Assembly: GCA_001724265.1 (NCBI GenBank)
Contig: MEDY01000072.1
Span: forward strand, 43,251-107,250
DNA length: 64,000 bases
Source of the DNA: Rhizaria sp. SCN 62-66
Taxonomy: Eukaryota > Rhizaria, unplaced
Direction of reading: 5' to 3'
Within the stretch, counting starts at the first letter, position 1, and each line of letters opens with the position of its first letter. Positions 48,834 to 58,637 of this stretch are shown one piece after another. The translations under genes were made by a program, and so were the position numbers. The notes under the pieces are model-generated. The model was not told the DNA's origin and did not search any database. It saw nothing but the letters and a program-made list of their open reading frames with translations.

Positions 48834-51800
48834 GTGGCTGGTGGCGGCGTGCTGTCGGTTGAGGTAGTCCGCAAAGTAAGCGAACTGGCGCTGCAGACCG
48901 GCGTTGCCCGTGGCCACGGACTGCGGCGACTGCGCTGGCCGACGCGCCGCTGACTGCGGGCGCAGCGACGCAGATTGGGGCCGCTGCGCTGCTGATTGCG
49001 GTCTCATAGCAGCCGACTGCGGCCGCGGCTGCTGCTGAGCGTGTGAGTCGAAAGCCTGCTGTGCGTAGGGCGTTGCAGACTGGGGGCGCGAGCTTGCACG
49101 CGGCGACGCGCGCGGCGATGGCGACGAGACGCGCGCGGCGCTGCCGGGACCGAAAAACTCAAACTGTGCACCGCCGCCAGCAGCGTTGTGACCGCCGTTG
49201 TTATTGTTGCGAGGAGAAGGTCGGCCGGCGGCGCGTGCTGCCGCGAGCGCTGCGGCGGCAGCAGCGGCGTACGCGTCGGGCGCTGTGCTGCGCATCACAT
49301 CGGCGTACGACGACATGCCAAGAGACTGCTGCTGTTGTTGCTGCTGTTGGGAGCGCGGCGTGGTGCTGAACAGGCTTTTGCCGCCCGTGGCCGCAGGGGC
49401 GAGGTGGTCGGCCTGCGCGGGCCTGCGCGCACCGGGGATGAGACTCGGACCCGCAGCGCTGGCCCCAGAGCCAGCGCCAGCGCCCGGGCCAGCGCCAGGG
49501 CCAGGGACTGACTTGGTGTCCGGGAAGTGGCTCGCCTCCTGCTGCAGAGTCACGGGTACTGGCATGGGTACCGGCGAGAGCGCAGGGCTGGCGGTGCTGG
49601 GGCTGCTGGGCGGCGTCGTGCGCAGCAGCGACACGCGCAGCGCCGCGATGCCGCCGCCGAAGCCGCCGCTGAAGCCGGGGTGAGCGCCGCCGTTGGCACT
49701 CGCAGCATTGCCGTTGGTGCTAAGACCGAGGCCCGCGACGCCACCGAGGCCGGGGGACGCGGAGCCCGTCGCCGAGCGCAGCGCGGAGCCCGAAGCGGAG
49801 GCCGCCGAGAACGGACGGGGACTGTCGCCGCCGCTGTTGCTGCCCCCGGCAACGGCGCCGCTCTGACCGGCGGCGGCGCGAGGACTGCCGTTGCCGCCCA
49901 TCGAGCCGCCGGCGCCGAAGAAGGCCGCGGGGCCGACGCGGGGGCTGGCGCTAAAGCCGGCACGCGGGCTGGGGGTCGGGCACGGGCTACCAGCGCCACT
50001 ATGGGTGGCGTTGTGGCCGCCGCCACTGTAGCCCGTGAAGCCCGACGCCGAGGGGCGACTGCTGCCGTGACCGCTGCTGTGGCCGCTGCCGCTGCGCAGG
50101 CCGAGGGCAATCGCGGCGGTCGCTGCGGCGGCGGCAGAGACCGAGGCCGTGGCCGTGGCCGAGGTCGTCGCGTGCGCCGTCGACGCCGTGACCGGCCGCA
50201 CCGCCGCCGAGCCCGGTCGTGCTGAGCCCGGACGGTCCAGGCCAGGGCCGGAGCGCGGGCTGGGCAGCACGGTGGCGGCCGCAGCGCGGGGACTGTGTCC
50301 CGGGCCGAGGCGGGACGAGGCGGTGCCGGGACGCTGCGAGGCCGAACCCGGGCGCAGCAGCGGGCTGCGGCCGGAGTCGGAGCCGGGGCCAGAGCCGGGG
50401 CCAGAGCCGGGGCGGGAGTTGGCCCCGCTGCCGTAGCCGGTGCTACCGCGCTCGTTGTCCGAGTCCGAGTCAGAGAGGGTGTACACCGCGTCGCCGTACG
50501 CACCCCCACTGCCTCCGGTGCAGCCACCGCGCGCACTGGCGGCGCGCGCCGCAGCGAGCGTGGCGGCGAGCGCGGCGGCCTCGCGCTGCAGGCGGCGCTC
50601 GTGATCACGCTCGCGCTGCTGCTGCTGCTGGGCCTGCTCCAGCTGCAGCTGGCGCTGGCGCTCATGCTCCTGCTCTTGCTCCTGCTCCTGCTCTTGCTGC
50701 CGCTGGCGCTCGTGCTGCTGCTGCCGCTGCGGGTCTTGCTGCTGCTTTGCCTGCTGCTGCTGCTGCTGCGGCTGCTGCGCATTGCTACTGCTGGCGTTGC
50801 TGATGCTGCGAGCGCGTACGCGTGTGACAACCCAGTCCATGACCTCGTCCACGGTCGTGCGGAGCGCCGCCGCCTCCGCCGCGCTCAGCCGCTCTCTCTC
50901 GCCCGCACCGACACCGGCAGCGGCACCAGCAGCACCGCCCGAGGCGCCAGAACCCGCGGAGTGGGCCGAGCTCCCTGCACCCGCTGTGCCACTGCTGCCG
51001 CTGCTGCTGTTAATGCGAGCGCGCGCGAGGGCCCAAACCGCGCCGGGCTCGAGCTCGAAGGGCGCAGCGACGTCGAGCGGTGCGAGCCCCGCGTCGTACT
51101 CGCGGCGGCGCGCGGGGTCCTTGAGCGCGGCGTGGGCGGCCACCAGCGCGTGAAAGGCGCGCTCCGCCCAGGGGTGCGCGAGCTTGTCGGGGTGGACGCG
51201 CAGCGCCAGCTTGCGGTACCGCGCTTCGATCTCGGCCTCGGACACGAGCGGGAGCAGCGACGACACCAACGACGCCGCCACCGCGGACTGCGGCACACCA
51301 CCGCCGGCGCCGAAGCCGCCGTTGGAGTTAGCGCTGGCGCCGGAAGAGCAGGAGCGGAAGGCGCGAAAGCGCGAGGCTGAGGCGGCGGCAGCGGCCTAGC
51401 GCGCGGCGGCCGCAGCGGCGCGACGCTGCTGAGCCGCGCTGGCGCTGTCGCTGCCACCGGAGTGATGCGCAGCCTTGGCGGGGCCGCCGTCGGAGCCAGC
51501 GCCGAAGAGCGGCCGCGTCCCGGGCATGCGCGCCGCTGCCGCCGCGCCCGCCGTCGCCGCGGCCTCGGCGTCGGCCTCAGCGGCCTCTGCCGCGGCCTCC
51601 GCAGCAGCGGCCGCGGCGAGGCGCGTGTGGAGCGTGGCGCAGAGCGAATGAAGGAAGGTGAAGAGCAGGCGCGTGTCACCGTAGCCGAGCGCAGCATAGT
51701 GGTGGCGCGAGAAAAGCAGCGCGGCAGCTACCACAACCGGCGGGGCCGTCAGTAGCTCTTGCGACGACAGGTCCGACACCGTGACGGCGCCGCCCAGCGC

Positions 51801-52496
51801 ATTGATGTTGCTGCCACCGCTATTACTCTTGCAATTGCTGTTGTTGTTGCGAGTGGCGCTGGGGTTCGTGCCGGTGCCGGTGCTGCTGCTGCCGCCGCTA
51901 GCGTTGACGCTAGGGCGCGGGGGATTGTAGGGCTTGTTGATGTGGGGCCGCGGGCGCGGGGGGCCAGACGCCGAGGCGTAACTAGGCTGATGCTGCTGAT
52001 GCTGCTGCTGCTGCACCTGCTGCTGCTGATGCTGTGACTGGTTTTGCTGCATATTCGCACCGCCAAACGCAAACCCGTACCCGGCGTTGCCGTAACTGCC
52101 CGTGGGCGTGCTACCGCTCGAGCCGCCCTGGCTAGCGCTGCTGCCGTGTCCGTGTGTATAGTAGAGGTCCGCGGTGTGCGCCCCGACAGAGGGCGCGACC
52201 GAGGCCGCCGAGGCGCGCTGCGGCGGCCGCGTGGGCACGTGGTGCGCCGGCAGCGCGGGCGCCGGCGCGCGTGGGATGTGGAACGTGCGCGCGTCGTCGC
52301 CCGGCGCGAATGCAGACGCAGGCGCGGCGGCTGTGGGCGCGGCTGCTGCAGGGGCCGAGCTGTGCTGCTGCTGGCGGCGGGCCGCGTTGGGCGACTTGAT
52401 CATGTAGACTGCATCAGGCGCTGCTGCTGGCGGCGCTGGTGATGTTATGCCCTGTGCTGGTGGCCGCGGGCGTCGCGACGGAGTTCGTGAGTCCAT
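46248..52496 (-). CDS. J-domain protein with RPx[S/T]A repeats; frame contains two TAG codons and a frame change
   Basis: I read one gene of about 2038 residues. It starts at ATG 52496 (MDSRTPSRRPRPP). It runs through an in-frame TAG (51396-51398), a J domain near residues 407-465 (EIEARYRKLALRVHPDKL with the HPD triad, ending RRREYDAG), Q- and S-rich disorder, and a (CTG)~30 tract at ~48743-48833. There the frame changes by one base. It then passes a second TAG (46808-46810) and an acidic/Gly segment to a donor GTGCGT at 46537. The last exon is 46406-46248 (acceptor CAG), ending GGSKKK then TGA. No in-frame ATG lies between the first TAG and the J domain. The J domain implies an Hsp70 co-chaperone; the remaining sequence is disordered, with 16 RPx[S/T]A motifs. 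If TAG were a stop, the gene would be three fragments, two without starts. Confidence 0.75.
46808..46810 (-). other. In-frame TAG codon, probably sense
   Basis: The codon follows QEQQRS and precedes QQQQSQQPSYDD in one frame. Ninety more codons follow before a splice donor, with no ATG among them, so they cannot be a separate gene start. Confidence 0.7.
47522..47566. repeat. TGCCAC hexanucleotide microsatellite
   Basis: About seven tandem TGCCAC units inside the J-domain gene encode alternating Gly-Ser on the minus strand. Confidence 0.85.
48743..48833. repeat. (CTG)n tract, about 30 units, at a frame change
   Basis: An uninterrupted CTG run (CAG on the coding minus strand). Upstream of it the coding frame gives FAYFADYLNRQ and would read the run as Ala. 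Downstream, the frame that reads it as Gln is the coding-like one. The two differ by one base. Confidence 0.95.
51396..51398 (-). other. In-frame TAG codon, probably sense
   Basis: The codon sits between RRAAAAAAR and AAAAASASRF, 38 codons before the J domain begins. The first in-frame ATG after it lies downstream of the J domain, so the domain cannot be translated unless this TAG is passed. Confidence 0.75.
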
Positions 52497-52978
52497 GTTG
52501 CGCGCGCGAGCGCGGGTTGGGAACAAGCAAGAGAAGCTCGCCGCTCGAATGCACACGCTACTTTAAAAGTACCTGAGGCGACTGCGCTAGTCGAGACACC
52601 TTGAGTTTTAATAACAAAATATAAGTTTTATGTCTTGTTAGATGTGATATCTTTGGTAATATTGTAATGACGATCAAATGATAGCGCACTGACCTGTTTT
52701 CGAAGCACGATTGGTAACGTCTCGCTCAACGATCAAAAAAATCCGCTCACTGCTTCGGGACGAAGCCCGAACTTCCGCAAGCCACTCCCAGCCAGTATAT
52801 CTGTTGATGGAGTTAAAACAAGTTTTTTCTGTATTAAATACTATGTTTATTTTTAAATCTATTATTATATTTCTTATAAACCTCATATATCCACCGATAT
52901 CCTTCGTTTCTTCCGCAGCGCTTTCCAAGTCCCAACCCAATCGAGACCCACACACGCAGCCCAGCACCCGCCCACACA
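52497..52978. promoter_or_regulatory. Divergent intergenic region
   Basis: 482 bases between the divergent J-domain and cyclotransferase-like genes. AT-rich, with nothing further recognised. Confidence 0.35.
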
Positions 52979-53713
52979 ATGTCATCATCTTCTCAGCAGC
53001 CGGCGCCCGCCGCGCTGCCCGCGGCGCGCCTGTTCGCGACGTACGGCACGATCCGCGATGACGACGACTCGGGCGCGGAGTGGACGCGCGCCTTTCTCCG
53101 CGGGCTGGTGCCGCCCGCGCGCACCGGCGCCGTCCGCGGCTTCGCCATGTGGCGCAATGCGCGCGACAACTGGCCATGGGCCGTCCCTGTTGACAGCGCC
53201 ACCGACGGCGACACATCCGTGATCACGGTGCGCGCGCTGAACTTCGGCGACAGCGCCGCGGCGTTCGCGGCGAAGCTGGCCGAGGCGGACGAGATCGAAG
53301 GGTACCGGCCCGACGGCAGCGGACAGTACGACCGCGTCGTTGTCGACATCCGCCTCGCGCCCTGTGCGGATGGCGGACACGCGCAGACTGGCCATGCGCG
53401 GACGGGCGACTGCGAGCATAGCAGGGCTGCCAAGAGTGACTGCGAGACTGACAAGGCCGACTGTGAGACCGTCAAGGGCGTGTTTTACTACCTCCGCGCG
53501 CTGCCCGCCCCCGCAGCTCACTCGAACACGGCGAGCATCACTGACACCGCGACTGCTGCGGATAGCACCACGACCGCTGCCAATGCGACGTTGGCCTCCC
53601 GCGGCCGCTTCGTGGACGCCACGGGGCTGGTCTGGAAGCGCGACCGCGGCGGCGACTGGCTGCGGCGCGACCGGGACCCGACGTGGTTCACTTACGACGA
53701 CGATGACGACTAA
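52979..53713 (+). CDS. Gamma-glutamylcyclotransferase-like (AIG2/GGACT fold) protein
   Basis: 244 residues in one exon. The start ATG at 52979 follows a pyrimidine- and CA-rich leader. The N-terminal strand ARLFATYGTIRDD matches the YGT[L] nucleotide-like loop of the cyclotransferase fold. EADEIEGY near residues 103-109 matches the family D..EG segment; its second Glu (~107) is the expected catalytic acid. The following YDRVVVDIRL and VFYYLRAL fit the barrel strands. Such enzymes cyclise gamma-glutamyl amines, releasing 5-oxoproline. A ~40-residue polar insert (~125-165) contains three DCE triplets (GDCEH, SDCET, ADCET) and is not typical. A Thr/Ala-rich linker (~180-207) leads to a WKRDRGGDWLRRDRD tail and an Asp-rich end. 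Stop is TAA. Fold assignment is moderately sure; substrate is unknown. Confidence 0.72.
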   Translation: MSSSSQQPAPAALPAARLFATYGTIRDDDDSGAEWTRAFLRGLVPPARTGAVRGFAMWRNARDNWPWAVPVDSATDGDTSVITVRALNFGDSAAAFAAKLAEADEIEGYRPDGSGQYDRVVVDIRLAPCADGGHAQTGHARTGDCEHSRAAKSDCETDKADCETVKGVFYYLRALPAPAAHSNTASITDTATAADSTTTAANATLASRGRFVDATGLVWKRDRGGDWLRRDRDPTWFTYDDDDD

Positions 53714-53774
53714 GTAAGCTGTCACAGAGGGACTGCGATGGAGAGTGCAGCGGAGTGACTTTGCGAGAGCGCAC

Positions 53775-56156
53775 TCAGATGTCGTTGATTGCGCGCACAG
53801 CCTTCGCCTCATCACCGTCGTCGTCGTCGTCGTGATCAGTCATAGCGCGAATGTTGATCTTGCTCTTGCGCTGAGCCGTCCCCCACTCTTGCTCTCGATC
53901 TTGCGCTTCAAGCTCCTGGAGCTCCTGCGCGAGCTGCAGCGCCCGCCAGGCCCTGACGCGCGGGAACGAGGGGAAGCGCCGCGCGAATCGCTCCTCCGGC
54001 GGCGCGTCGTCCTCCGCGGGCGCCAGCGAGGCCACCCCGCACACCCACGGGTCCGCCGTCCGGGCCGCCCGCGGCGCGCGCGCCTGCTTACCGGCCGCCG
54101 CCTTGCCGGCCGCCGCCTTGCCCGTCTGCGTCCCCCGTGGCGCCGTTTTCCGGCCCGTCTTGGCCGCCGCAGCGGCTGCGGCCTGTGCGGCGGCCTGTGC
54201 GGCTGCGGCGGCGGCGTGCGCTTTGACGTGCGCGTCGTCTGCGGCCACGGCGACGTCGGCGCGGGAGAGCGCGCGCCACGACACGCCCACGCGCAGGTCC
54301 ACCGTCACCGGCGCTGGCGCTGGGACAGGCGCTAGCGCGGGCGCTGGTGCAAGGTTGGGCACTGTGCGAGTGTCAGCGCCAGTGTCAGTGGCCTGCGCGC
54401 CGTGAGTGCAGTAGTCGGCGGGGGTGTTGCGCGAGCGGAGAATGGAGCGGCCAGCGTCGGTGTGGCAGTCGTTCACCCTGACAGCGCTCCCGTGATTCGC
54501 GTAAGGATTTTTCGCGGCTGCGTTCGTGTTGTTGTTGTTGTTGACTAGGATAGAGCTCGAGCTGGCGCTTTCGCTGTGCACGCGCGTCATCCCCTGCTGC
54601 GACAGCGACGCTGACTGTGACACCGATCGTGACACCGACTGTGACGACGCAGCCAGTGATGACACTGCCAAAGACGGCACTGCGCCAACACGGGCGGCAG
54701 CGCGGGAACGGACACTCGCGCTCGCGCTCGCATTCGCACCAGCGCCAGCGCCGGTGCCAGAGCCTGAGTGAGAGCCCATAGACTGCGACTATGACTGCGC
54801 TGTCCGTGACCGTGACCGGGCCTGCGCCCTCGCCTGAGCCCTCGCCTGCGCGCGCGCCGCCGCGGCCGTGGCCGCCGCGGGAGGCAGCGCAAGTTGCTCC
54901 ATCTCGCCCACAGGCTCCGCGGGCGTGGCCACGGGCGACGACACTGTCGCAGTTGCAGTCTCTATTGCTGAGGCCGAGGCTGGGGCTGGGGCGGGCGACT
55001 GCGGCGTGGCGGGTGCCGCAGTGACCGGCGGGGTGGGGGCCGCGCCCGAGAGCAGCGCGCGCACAGAGTGCAGTGAGCGCCGCGGCAGCAGCGGCGGCGT
55101 CAGCAGCAGGGCCGAGTCCTGCTCGACTTGCTCACGGCCGCAGGCACTCTCACAGTCACTGATGTCCACATGATCGCCACCGCAGCCACCGACGCAGACG
55201 CAGACGCTTTTGGCCGTCGCCGCTGTCGCCTTTCGCTTGCCTGCTGTGCTTTTCCCTTTCGACGCGGCCGCTGCTGTTGCTGCTGAGGTGTTGGCGGTGG
55301 CGGCGGTGCGAGCGCGGCGCGGCGTCAGCGGCGGGGTTAGCAGGCAGCCGCTGTGATCGCGCGCGCTCTTTGCTGTCCTAGTCGCAGTCCCACTCGCTGT
55401 CGCAGTCGCTGTCCCAGTCCTCCCAGTGGTCGCCGAAGTAGCTGTCGCAGTCGCGCTGGCGCTCGCAGCCGTGGGCGCGGCGCGCGCGCGCTTGGCGCGG
55501 TGGTGCGGCGCCTGGCGCGGCGCCGACACGAGTGCGTGGTTGCTTTCGCCGATCGCGGACAGAAACGCCGCACGCCGCGTGTGCGGCGGCTCCTGGGCCG
55601 CCAGGCGCCGCAGCTCCTCCGCCTCCGCGGCCTCGGCCGCGGCGGCCGCGGCCGCGGCGGCGTCGAGCTCGCGCTGGCGCTTACGCGGGACGAGCGCGGT
55701 GCAAAAGCGCAGCGCACCGAGGTTCAGGGCGCCCATGCGGACCGGGGACGCGTCGCGGCCCACGGCGCGGGACTCGGCCCGCAGCAGGCCCGGCGCGGCG
55801 ACGGGCGGCGCCGACGCCAGCGCGGTGCGCGTGTGCGCGGCCGCAAGCGCGAGGCGGACCTGCGATGCCGTGCGCGTGGGCTTTTGCGCAGACTGCTGCT
55901 GTTGAAGCTGAAGCTGCTCTTGTTGCTGGTGTTGTTGGTACGAAGACAGAGAGAGGGAAAGGGAGAGTAACTGCGTGCGGTGCGGGACTGGCGAGAGACG
56001 CGCGCGGAGAGGGCCAGTTTCTGCGCGCGCGTTCTCTTTGTCATCAGTGTTAGCCGGTGAGACAGGGGCTGCGGTCCGTGCGGCGACGATGGAAGGCTTG
56101 GGTTTCTCGCCGATGCCCTGTGGCGAGGTGAAGACGCTGATGAGGCGGCTCAGCAT
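53775..56156 (-). CDS. S/T-P-rich protein with KEN motif and duplicated LLTPPLxPRR; contains an in-frame TAG
   Basis: One continuous frame of 793 codons from ATG 56156 to TGA 53775, interrupted only by TAG at 54789-54791 (codon 456). The N-terminus holds many CDK-type sites (FTSPQ, PVSPAN, RLSPVP, DASPVR), a KEN triplet at residues 40-42 and an RxxL at 51-54, both known as APC/C degrons in other proteins. A motif is duplicated: LLTPPLTPRR (~270-280) and LLTPPLLPRR (~350-360). A Cys/Asp segment (VCVCVGGCGGDHVDISDC) lies between them. After the TAG come Ser/Ala/Asn-rich disorder and then a more ordered C-terminal region (~700-793) with DPWVCGVASL, RFARRFPSFPRVRAWRAL and an Asp run. I do not recognise the family. 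A cell-cycle role is inference from the motifs. Confidence 0.75.
54789..54791 (-). other. In-frame TAG codon, probably glutamine
   Basis: The codon sits in Q-S-[TAG]-S-Q-S, an alternating Gln/Ser run. The next ATG in frame is only 9 bases further on, far too close for an independent gene. Confidence 0.7.
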
Positions 56157-56851
56157 CGCAACGAGATGGCTCCCTACAGAAAGAGTGATGGAATTTATAG
56201 AAAGTAACGAATATATAGTCAGGAATAAAGTAAGAGCCGTGATTGGCGGTCTTTTGTCACACTACAGTTTCGTCTCAGTTGTCCTGGCTCGTATTCCATC
56301 GTTCTTGAGCTTGCAACTTGAAAAAGAATGAAAGAGTCAATACGGCATATTGACAGGCATACAAGTCATTTGCCCGCGTGTTAATTTACCGCGATAACAG
56401 TTTAAAATAATACAATTTCATACTTAGCATTCACATCCTATGATGACTTTGTTTGAAAGCTGTATCGGTGAAATTGTGATAAAACTGTGAGCGGGCATGT
56501 CACAGCGACCACAAATCAAGTTTGCGTGGCCGAGTGATGAAAATATCATGAAAATCGTGCAAATATGAACTGTATACCACACGTTTGGTGTGAACAAAAG
56601 GTAAATAACGTTTTCTTTGTTATGGCAAAGTCTTAGTTTCACGCTTGATTCATTCAAACACGTTCTAGACTCCCGCACAACAACATCTCAGCCGGTCAGT
56701 CCAGTCAGTCGGTCAACCTCGATCGATTGATCGACAAACAAACAAAACAGCTCGCGCCCTCGCAACAGCAAACCTAAAGAGCGCCCCCTTCCAAATTCTA
56801 ACTAAGGTAAATGATTGTTTTCTTTTTCTTATATCGTAATGTTGCGCCTGG
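56157..56851. other. Intergenic region
   Basis: 695 AT-rich bases between two minus-strand genes, holding the promoter of the KEN-motif protein and the p24 3' UTR. No gene or RNA is recognised. Confidence 0.35.
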
Positions 56852-57731
56852 TTAGACGCCGGAGCCGCGGTCGTCGGAGAACCACTTCTGGACGTGCTGC
56901 TGCGAGAAGAGCGAGAGTCCGATGAGGAGCACGGTGGAGAACATGACGAGCCACTGCAGCCGGGAGCTGGTAGAGCGCACCATAGCAAAGTGCTGGTGTT
57001 CCTTGGTGCGCATGGAGCGCTGCGACTTCTCGATCGCGTCCAGGTCCTCCGAGAGCTTGATGACCGAGTCGACCATGGGGCCCAGGTGCTCGAGCTTGGC
57101 CAGCTCGGCCTTGTTCGCGCGCTTCGACCGGACCTCGAATGAGACAACCTTGGCAGTCCACCGCGACATCGAGTTATCAAAGCAGAACTTGTAGGCGCCC
57201 GCCGTGGTGGCCTTGAAGTTGACGCGGCCCTCAGCCTCGTTCATGTCCTCGTCCTACAGTGAAACAACGCAAATGAAGACAAAGATAAAAATCCATGGTT
57301 GATATGTTAAGATATATGTGAGATATAGTGTTAACTTACGTCGTGTCGTATCAAAAGATGATAGCCAGAGACACATATTATCCCCGCAAAAAGTGCATAT
57401 GGGTCAACATGATAGGAGAGAGCTTCAACTGCCATAAGCAAGAGTAACAGAAGCAGTGACAACAGTGACATACGGGCTTGTTGAAGAACGCCATGCGCTC
57501 CTGCATCAGGTTCCTGTTGGGATCATAGAGCTGGAACTTGATATCGAGCAGCCCGCCGCGGGTGACCTCGAAGCTCATGTCGAACTGGGCGCCCGCGGCG
57601 AGGTCCTCGTTGAAGCACTGCACGGCCTTGGGCTCGACCTGAAACGTCAGGTACGACGCCGCGCCGAGCCCCGCCATCGCGGACAACGCCGCCAGGGCCA
57701 GCGACAACGCGTACAGGGCGGCCAGACGCAT
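56852..57731 (-). CDS. p24/EMP24 family cargo receptor (two exons)
   Basis: Type I membrane protein of COPI/COPII vesicles that cycles between ER and Golgi and selects cargo. Exons 57731-57474 and 57253-56852 (phase 0, donor GTATGT, acceptor TAG) give 219 residues, the usual size. Signal peptide ~1-25 (MRLAALYALSLALAALSAMA); GOLD domain with CFNEDLAAGAQFDMSFEV and, across the intron, VNFKATTAGAYKFCFDNSMS, holding the two conserved cysteines. A coiled coil follows (ELAKLEHLGPMVDSVIKLSE to about residue 180), then one membrane helix (WLVMFSTVLLIGLSLF) and a short tail ending DDRGSGV. The tail lacks the dilysine motif of many relatives. Stop is TAA. Confidence 0.93.
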
Positions 57732-58516
57732 TGCGAGCTGCGGCCGGTGGTGGCAAGGGGGCAAAGGAGGCATGGGAAAGAGTAGAACAGGCAGGGGCAA
57801 TGGGTCGTAAAGTGAGCATACGGTCGCAGTGATTATAGAATGTCCTGGAGAAAAAATGAAATGCAATAAAGCAAACTGAAGTGTAGTATCTATAAATGAA
57901 CTCGGATTCTTTGACAACGGACTCCGCATGACGCTATCTGTCTTTGAAGCAAAGCCAGTCTTGATGATGAATCACGATCGATTGCCACAGCGGTGGGGTC
58001 GCGGTCAAAATTCCAGACTGGCCCGGTTCCTAAAAAATCGCTCGATTCTCTATCGCCTCCGAAGATACTCGAAACAGGGGTTCGCTTGGCAGCTAGAGGC
58101 TGTGTTATGCTTTCGTACGAATAATGTGAGAATGTGCACTCCTGAGAATGCTTAGTTTTTTAATTAGAATGTCCTCTCTCAACGCTGGAGAGTCCCTATC
58201 CGATGAATGTCGGGCGTTACCAGGGCTGAGGCTGAGGTCTTGCTAACCTCTCATCCGTGGTCTTCAGCGCCCTCTGGCATTCCTGTTATGATTTCCATGG
58301 CTGATTTTCTTGCTTGCATGGCTGTTTTCTCGCTTTAAATTGATCTCTCTTTTCTTTGAAACTCGTTTTCAGCTCCTGTAGCTTTAAGTAAGACCCCCCG
58401 GACCTCTCAGTCCTGACTCGTTCGACCTCAGCTCCCGCCGTTCTGGCTCCGCTCTCCCCCGCACTTCCTCCGCACTTCCCCACAGCCTTTTCGCTGTCTC
58501 CCGCGCCCCGTGCCCG
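57732..58516. promoter_or_regulatory. Divergent intergenic region
   Basis: 785 bases between the divergent p24 and cyclin Y genes, ending in a long pyrimidine-rich leader before the cyclin ATG. A GGTTCCTAAAAA stretch at 58025 resembles CGTTCCTAAAAA at 43245 in the giant/pescadillo divergent region, which might be a shared promoter element. No RNA gene is recognised. Confidence 0.35.
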
Positions 58517-58605
58517 ATGTCTCAGCAGCAGTACGCGCAGCCAGGCCAGCCCCAGGCGCAGCCAGGCCAGCCGCAGATGACCCCTGAGCAGCAGGCACTC
58601 CTTGC

Positions 58606-58637
<32 letters not shown>

